Shown piece by piece: positions 59,242 to 64,000 of a DNA stretch of 64,000 nt; within the stretch, counting starts at the first letter, position 1; every line of letters starts with the position of its first letter. The stretch covers positions 558,001-622,000 of the forward strand of contig FNSS01000001.1 of the NCBI GenBank assembly GCA_900104855.1, read 5' to 3'. The notes beneath the pieces are model-generated. The model was not told the DNA's origin. It saw only the letters and a list, made by a program, of their open reading frames with translations, and made no database searches. Source of the DNA: Rhizobiales bacterium GAS188. Lineage in GTDB: Bacteria > Pseudomonadota > Alphaproteobacteria > Rhizobiales > Beijerinckiaceae. The translations under genes were made by a program, and so were the position numbers.

Positions 59242-60908
59242 ACGCTCACCACGAGCACATGCACCTTGGGCTTCTTGCCCCACATGCCGTTCACGGCCGA
59301 GCGGACCGCGCGGTTCACGGCATTCTCGACGAAGTCCGCATCCCGACGGCGCGGTCTCGGCAGGCCGTTGACGCAGCGCAGCACCGCGTCGAGCAGGAGA
59401 TCGAGGATGGAACCGCCCTCGCGCGTTGATTGCGGCAGGCCGCTCGCCTCGATCTCGACCTCGCCGGCGATCTCGCCGCGCGCATTCACCGCGAAGGCGA
59501 CCGAGACGATGCCGGCAATAGCGAGCTTGCGCCGTTCGCGGATGGCCTCGTCCTCGGTGCTGATCAGAAGATCGCCATCCTGGTAGAGCTTGCCGGCCTT
59601 GGCCTTGCCGGCGATCGCGGCATCGCCAGGAGCGAGCCGCACGATATCGCCGTCATAGGCCGTGAGCACCTGCGGCACGCCGAGCTCGCGCGCGAAAGCC
59701 GCATGCTCGGACAAATGCAGCGCCTCGCCATGGGCAGGGATGGCGATCTTGGGGCGCACCCATTGATACATCTGGCGCACCTCGTCACGACGAGGATGGC
59801 CGGACACATGCACCAGATGGGTGCGATCGGTGATGAGCTCGACCCCCTGGCGGATCAGGAAATTGATGATGCGCGATACCGGCTTCTCATTGCCGGGGAT
59901 GGTGCGCGAGGAGAAGATCACCCGATCGCCGGGCGAGAAGGTGATGGCCGGGTGATCGTCGGTGGCAATGCGCGAGAGCGCGGCGCGCGGCTCACCCTGG
60001 CTGCCGGTGAGCAGGGCGACGACTCGCTGGCGATCGAGATGGGCATAGGCTTCGGGTCCATGGAAGGGCGGCAGATCGTCGAGATAGCCGCATTCGCCCG
60101 CGACCTCGACCACGCGCTGCATGGCCCGCCCCACGATCACCACCTCGCGCCGCGCTTCCCTGGCCGCTTCGGCGACCGCGCGGATGCGCGCCACATTGGA
60201 GGCGAAGATGGTGACCGCGACGCGCTGCGGCGCTTCGGCGATCAGGCTGCGCATGGTCTTGGCGACATCGGCCTCGCTCGGGCTCGAGCCGCCGCGCACG
60301 ATATTCGTCGAATCGCAGATGAGCGCCAGCACCCCCTCGTCGCCGAGCGCGCGCAGCCGGGCCTCGTCTGTGGGCCGCCCCACGACCGGGTGCGGATCGA
60401 TCTTCCAGTCCCCGGTATGCAGGACGAGGCCGGCCGGGGTGCGGATGGCGAGCGCCATGGATTCGGGGATCGAATGGGCGACGGGAATGAACTCGACGTT
60501 GAACGGCCCGACATCGAAAGGCGCCCCGGGCGCGTGCACCTTGAGCGGCACCTTGGGAGCGCCGGGCTCGCCGAGCCGCCGCGCCTCCAGAAGATCGACG
60601 GCGAAACGCGTCGCATGGACATCGGCCCCGAGCCTCGGCCATAGCGCCGCGAGCGCGCCGATATGGTCCTCATGCGCATGGGTGATGATGATGCCGACGA
60701 GGTTCTTGCGCTCCTTCTCGATGAAGCTGAGATCGGGCAGCACGAGATCGATGCCAGGCGCCTCCTCGCCGGCGAAGCTCACGCCGCAATCGACGAGCAG
60801 CCATTTGCGCTTGCCGGGGGGGCCGTAGCCATAGGCGCCGGCGTTCATGCCGATCTCGCCGAGGCCGCCGAGCGGCACGAAGATCAGGTCGGAGGAGGTG
60901 TCGCTCAT
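59238..60908 (-). CDS. rnj: Ribonuclease J
   Basis: 556 residues. The metallo-beta-lactamase site HAHEDHIG (77-84) and the beta-CASP motifs (LICDSTNI, FSSRTIPGNEKPV, HVSGHPRRDE, IPAHGEALH) are intact. The C-terminal domain is the one that aids dimerisation. It processes rRNA and mRNA from the 5' end in alphaproteobacteria. It is placed between birA and mce, as in related genomes. Confidence 0.95.
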   Translation of the reverse strand: MSDTSSDLIFVPLGGLGEIGMNAGAYGYGPPGKRKWLLVDCGVSFAGEEAPGIDLVLPDLSFIEKERKNLVGIIITHAHEDHIGALAALWPRLGADVHATRFAVDLLEARRLGEPGAPKVPLKVHAPGAPFDVGPFNVEFIPVAHSIPESMALAIRTPAGLVLHTGDWKIDPHPVVGRPTDEARLRALGDEGVLALICDSTNIVRGGSSPSEADVAKTMRSLIAEAPQRVAVTIFASNVARIRAVAEAAREARREVVIVGRAMQRVVEVAGECGYLDDLPPFHGPEAYAHLDRQRVVALLTGSQGEPRAALSRIATDDHPAITFSPGDRVIFSSRTIPGNEKPVSRIINFLIRQGVELITDRTHLVHVSGHPRRDEVRQMYQWVRPKIAIPAHGEALHLSEHAAFARELGVPQVLTAYDGDIVRLAPGDAAIAGKAKAGKLYQDGDLLISTEDEAIRERRKLAIAGIVSVAFAVNARGEIAGEVEIEASGLPQSTREGGSILDLLLDAVLRCVNGLPRPRRRDADFVENAVNRAVRSAVNGMWGKKPKVHVLVVSV

Positions 60909-60918
60909 CGCTGTCCCA

Positions 60919-61716
60919 TCAGGCGAGGGCGCGGCGCGATGCCACGCCGGCGTCTAGCACGTAGAGATCTCCGGCATCGAGGGTCTTGCGGCCCTCCGAC
61001 GTGTCGAGGATCAGGCGACCTCGGTCGAGCCCGTGAAACAACCCGACCACATCGCCTTTCGGCAATTTGACACGTACTTGCGAACCGATGCCGTGCGCCC
61101 GCTGCCCCCAGGCCATGAAATGCGCATCCGACGAGGACGGCGCTTGCGCCCAGTCGGCAAAGACACGCGCGAATTCATCCGACAGGAGCGGCAGGAGCCG
61201 GGCGGGTGTGGCGTCGGGCGCAAAAGCATGAAGACTCATGGCCTCTTGCGGCGCCTGCGTGACATTGACGCCGATCCCGATGATCAAGGCGAAGGCGCCA
61301 TTGGCGAGGCGGTGCCCCTCGAGAAGGATACCGGCGCATTTCGCCCCGTCGATCAGAAGGTCGTTCGGCCATTTGAGCGACAGGCGCGGATGGTGAAGTC
61401 CGGTCAAGGCGCTCGCCGCCTCGAAGAGTGCGAGGCCCGCGACGAACCCCAATTCCGGGGCTCTTGCGTTCTCACAAGGATCGATCAGGACGAGGCTCGC
61501 ATACAGATTGCCGGAAGGCGAGGCCCAGACCCGGCCATGGCGGCCGCGCCCGCCGGTCTGACGGTGCGCCACCACCCAGAGCCGCGAGAGTGAGCCGTCG
61601 CGAGCCCGCCCTAGAGCGAGATCATTGGTGGAGACGACCTCGTCATGCGCCTCGAGCCGATAGCCGGCATCGGCAGCCGCTTTCCCGAGCGCGAATGCCT
61701 CGGTCGGCCCCGTCAT
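60919..61716 (-). CDS. birA: Biotin-[acetyl-CoA-carboxylase] ligase (no DNA-binding domain)
   Basis: 265 residues from ATG 61716, which shares a base with the nuoN stop. HRQTGGRGRHGRVWASP is the biotinyl-AMP loop, LSLKWPNDLLIDGAKCAGILLE the lysine/biotin motif, and ALIIGIGVNVTQ the strand after it. There is no N-terminal winged helix, so it is a class I ligase that does not regulate transcription. The position after nuoN is conserved in Rhizobiales. Confidence 0.94.
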   Translation of the reverse strand: MTGPTEAFALGKAAADAGYRLEAHDEVVSTNDLALGRARDGSLSRLWVVAHRQTGGRGRHGRVWASPSGNLYASLVLIDPCENARAPELGFVAGLALFEAASALTGLHHPRLSLKWPNDLLIDGAKCAGILLEGHRLANGAFALIIGIGVNVTQAPQEAMSLHAFAPDATPARLLPLLSDEFARVFADWAQAPSSSDAHFMAWGQRAHGIGSQVRVKLPKGDVVGLFHGLDRGRLILDTSEGRKTLDAGDLYVLDAGVASRRALA

Positions 61717-63152
61717 CAAAACAGGGACTTTGCCGCCGCGGCGGCGGCCGAGACGATCGGTGCCGGCATGAGGCCGCCCAGGATCACCAGGGCGCCGGTG
61801 ATCGCCAGCAAGGCCTTCAGCACGCCCGACAAGGGCTCGAAGCGCCGCGGGCCATCGTCGAAATACATGACCTTGATGATGCGCAGATAGTAATAGGCGC
61901 CGACAACGCTCGTCAGGAAGCCGATCACCGCGAGCGGCACGAGGCCGGCATCGACGGCGGCGGAGAACACGTACCATTTCGCCCAGAAGCCGGCGAGCGG
62001 CGGCACGCCGGCAAGCGAGAACATCAGCACCATGAGCACGAAGGCAAAGCCCGGCTGCGATTTCGAGAGGCCGGCGAGATCGTCGATGGTCTCGACGGGA
62101 CCGTCCTTGGTGCGCATGGCGAGGATGCAGGCGAAGGTCCCGACCGTCATGGCCATGTAGATCGCCATGTAGATGAGGACGCCGTTCACCCCGTCCTGCG
62201 TGTTGGCGGAGAGGCCGACCAGCGCATAGCCGACATGGCCGATCGACGAATAGGCCATCAGCCGTTTCAGGTTGCGCTGGCCGATGGCCGCGAAGGCGCC
62301 GAGCGCCATGGAGGCGATGGCGATGAACACCACGATCTGGCGCCATTGCGACGCGTCCGCGCCGAAGCCCTGGATCAGCACGCGCGTCGTCAGCGCCATC
62401 GCGGCGATCTTGTTGGTGGCGGCGAAATAAGCGGTGACGGGGGTGGGGGCGCCCTCATAGACATCGGGCGTCCACATATGGAAGGGCACCGCCGAGATCT
62501 TGAAGGCGAGACCCGCCATCAGGAAGACGAGGCCGAAGATCAGGCCGGGCCCGGTATCGGCCTTCACGGCGGCCGCAATGCCTGAGAAGCTCACCGTCCC
62601 AGTGAAGCCGTAGATCAGCGAGGCACCGTAGAGCAGCATGCCCGACGACAAGGCGCCGAGCACGAAATATTTGAGCCCCGCTTCGCTCGCCTTGGCATTC
62701 TCGCGATCGATCGCCGCCAGCACGTAGAGCGACAGGCTCGACATTTCGAGGCCGAGATACAGTGCGATGAGATCATTCGCCGAGATCATCAGCAGCATGC
62801 CCAGCGACGACAACAGCACGAGGATCGCGAACTCGAAGCGCTTGGTGCGCGCCCCGCTCATATCGTCGATCGCCAGCGCCAGCGTGGCGGCCGCGCCGAG
62901 CAAAGTGACGATCTTCATGAAGCGCGAGAAGTCATCGGTGATGAAGGCGCCGTTGAAGGCGGTCGCGGTCACCGCAGGCTGAAGGAACGTCGCCAGCGCC
63001 GCGATGATGAGGATCGCGAAGGCCGCGCCGTGGACGAGGTTGACCGACCGCAGCCCCTGGAAGGCTCCGACCATGAGCAGCGCCAATGCCCCGATCGCGA
63101 GCACAAGCTCGGGAAGGATGTTGGCGAGCGAGGGAAGCGCGACGGCCGTCAT
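61716..63152 (-). CDS. nuoN: NADH-quinone oxidoreductase subunit N
   Basis: 478 residues, antiporter-like proton channel subunit of complex I. About 14 hydrophobic helices are seen; the conserved part SLSLYVLAAIDRENAKASEAGLKYFVLGALSSG includes the Lys and Glu of the proton path, and KLMAYSSIGH-like motif LKRLMAYSSIGHVGYALVG is present. It starts 10 bases after the stop of nuoM and ends at birA. Confidence 0.96.
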   Translation of the reverse strand: MTAVALPSLANILPELVLAIGALALLMVGAFQGLRSVNLVHGAAFAILIIAALATFLQPAVTATAFNGAFITDDFSRFMKIVTLLGAAATLALAIDDMSGARTKRFEFAILVLLSSLGMLLMISANDLIALYLGLEMSSLSLYVLAAIDRENAKASEAGLKYFVLGALSSGMLLYGASLIYGFTGTVSFSGIAAAVKADTGPGLIFGLVFLMAGLAFKISAVPFHMWTPDVYEGAPTPVTAYFAATNKIAAMALTTRVLIQGFGADASQWRQIVVFIAIASMALGAFAAIGQRNLKRLMAYSSIGHVGYALVGLSANTQDGVNGVLIYMAIYMAMTVGTFACILAMRTKDGPVETIDDLAGLSKSQPGFAFVLMVLMFSLAGVPPLAGFWAKWYVFSAAVDAGLVPLAVIGFLTSVVGAYYYLRIIKVMYFDDGPRRFEPLSGVLKALLAITGALVILGGLMPAPIVSAAAAAAKSLF

Positions 63153-63162
63153 GTGAGGAGCC

Positions 63163-64000
63163 TCATTGGACCGCCAGCGCGGCGGCCTTCACCGCGCCCA
63201 GCGCCAGCCCGGTCGATTTCAGGAGAGCCTCGGTCGGTGCCGAGAAGGCTTCGAGGATCACGCCGGGGCGCACGCCGTAGAAGATGACGAGAGCCACGAG
63301 CGGCGCCATGATCCAGATCTCGCGCGGCGACAGGTCGAGCATATTGGCGAGCTCGGGCTTGGTGAGCTTGCCGAAGATGATCTTGCGATAGAGCCACAAC
63401 GCATAGGCGGCCGACAGGATCACCCCGAAAGTCGCGAAGAAGGCGACCCAGCTATTGGCGCGGAAGGTACCGACCAAAGTCAGGAACTCGCCGACGAAGC
63501 CCGAGGTTCCGGGCAATCCGACATTGGCCATGGTGAACACCATGAAGGCCGCAGCATAGAGCGGCATCTTGTGCACCAGCCCGCCATAGGCCGCGATCTC
63601 GCGCGTATGGGTCTGGTCGTAGACGACGCCGACGCAAAGGAAGAGCGCGCCCGAGACGAGGCCGTGGCTCACCATCTGGAACATGGCGCCCTCGATGCCC
63701 TGCTCGGTCATGGAGAACAGGCCCATGGTGACGAAGCCCATATGGGCGACCGATGAATAGGCGATCAGCTTCTTCATGTCGTCCTGCATCAGGGCGACGA
63801 GGGAGGTGTAGATGATGGCGATGATCGACAGCGCATAGATGAGCGGCGCGAAATATTGCGACGCGTCGGGGAACATCGGCAGCGAGAAGCGGATGAAGCC
63901 GTAACCGCCCATCTTCAACAAGATGGCGGCGAGGATGACCGAGCCCGCGGTCGGCGCCTCGACATGCGCGTCGGGCAACCAGGTATGGACCGGCCACATC
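63163..64000 (-). CDS. nuoM: NADH-quinone oxidoreductase subunit M, C-terminal part
   Basis: The frame continues past the right edge, so the N-terminal part is missing. What is seen begins [21 protein letters not shown], the conserved loop of NuoM, so the Met there is internal. [18 protein letters not shown] and [17 protein letters not shown] follow. It encodes an antiporter-like membrane subunit of complex I. nuoN follows 10 bases later. Confidence 0.95.
   Translation of the reverse strand, partial: MWPVHTWLPDAHVEAPTAGSVILAAILLKMGGYGFIRFSLPMFPDASQYFAPLIYALSIIAIIYTSLVALMQDDMKKLIAYSSVAHMGFVTMGLFSMTEQGIEGAMFQMVSHGLVSGALFLCVGVVYDQTHTREIAAYGGLVHKMPLYAAAFMVFTMANVGLPGTSGFVGEFLTLVGTFRANSWVAFFATFGVILSAAYALWLYRKIIFGKLTKPELANMLDLSPREIWIMAPLVALVIFYGVRPGVILEAFSAPTEALLKSTGLALGAVKAAALAVQ

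Noticed and set aside
60919..62346. A long leftward frame extending birA into nuoN
   Set aside because: The extra part is antisense-like low-complexity sequence in another frame of nuoN; ATG 61716 overlaps the nuoN stop neatly.

Overview
The window is high-GC DNA from an alphaproteobacterium, most likely Hyphomicrobiales (Rhizobiales). The main support is the right-hand run nuoM-nuoN-birA-rnj-mce-DUF1467, an order typical of that group. A cobalt-type nitrile hydratase, a glnD of about 900 residues and many intergenic palindromic repeats fit the same placement. The assignment rests on gene order and protein motifs only; no rRNA or tRNA gene was found.

Layout, left: 1-868 is the end of a radical SAM protein. 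1191-3908 is a sulfonate/nitrate-type ABC importer, divergent from a GntR-FCD regulator and a PLP-dependent lyase (4107-6103). 5872-9580 is a tandemly amplified segment: the 3' end of the lyase gene and the 3' end of an ECF sigma factor gene appear three times, with two identical copies of a cysteine-rich CbrC-type gene between them. The intact sigma factor gene follows (9307-10221), then a small ABM-like protein, a DUF899 protein and a DHA2 exporter. 13051-17628 holds a ThDP enzyme, an MFS permease and a divergent flavin monooxygenase, probably a catabolic cluster.

Layout, middle: 17817-20327 is nagA-nagB-SDR. 20671-23197 is a small Cys-rich protein, ffh and rpsP. 23377-26938 is an acyltransferase-fold protein and the nucleoside salvage run cdd-punA-deoC. 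27049-28633 is a cobalt nitrile hydratase operon. 28737-31373 is a sugar lactonase, a dehydrogenase and a PfkB kinase, which look like one oxidative sugar pathway. 31403-36968 holds a TRIC-type channel, grpE, glnD and a serine hydrolase. 37363-39526 is an amino-acid ABC importer without an ATPase. 39667-40942 is a TetR/DinB divergent pair with a clear operator.

Layout, right: 40985-47944 is transcribed leftwards and contains two rSAM-associated transferases (TIGR04283/TIGR04282 types), a HigBA toxin-antitoxin module with a frameshifted toxin, a radical SAM/SPASM-like protein and YnjB-YnjC-YnjD. This is the best candidate for an undescribed functional unit. Then come a large GH63-type hydrolase, a Tat-exported beta carbonic anhydrase, a frameshifted PNPOx-like gene, a membrane-anchored coiled-coil protein, pgl-HAD-zwf (oxidative pentose phosphate entry), a GST, a lone receiver protein and the nuo-linked block.

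Four kinds of intergenic repeat recur or stand out: long palindromic elements with CCTCTCC/GGAGAGG stems, mostly between convergent genes; inverted arrays of a 7-bp unit (14.8 and 20.9 kb); short direct repeats in front of rpsP and punA; and one CATTGCGAG-type palindrome at 57.5 kb. Two genes (higB and the PNPOx-like gene) are broken by small frameshifts. These may be real mutations or consensus errors.
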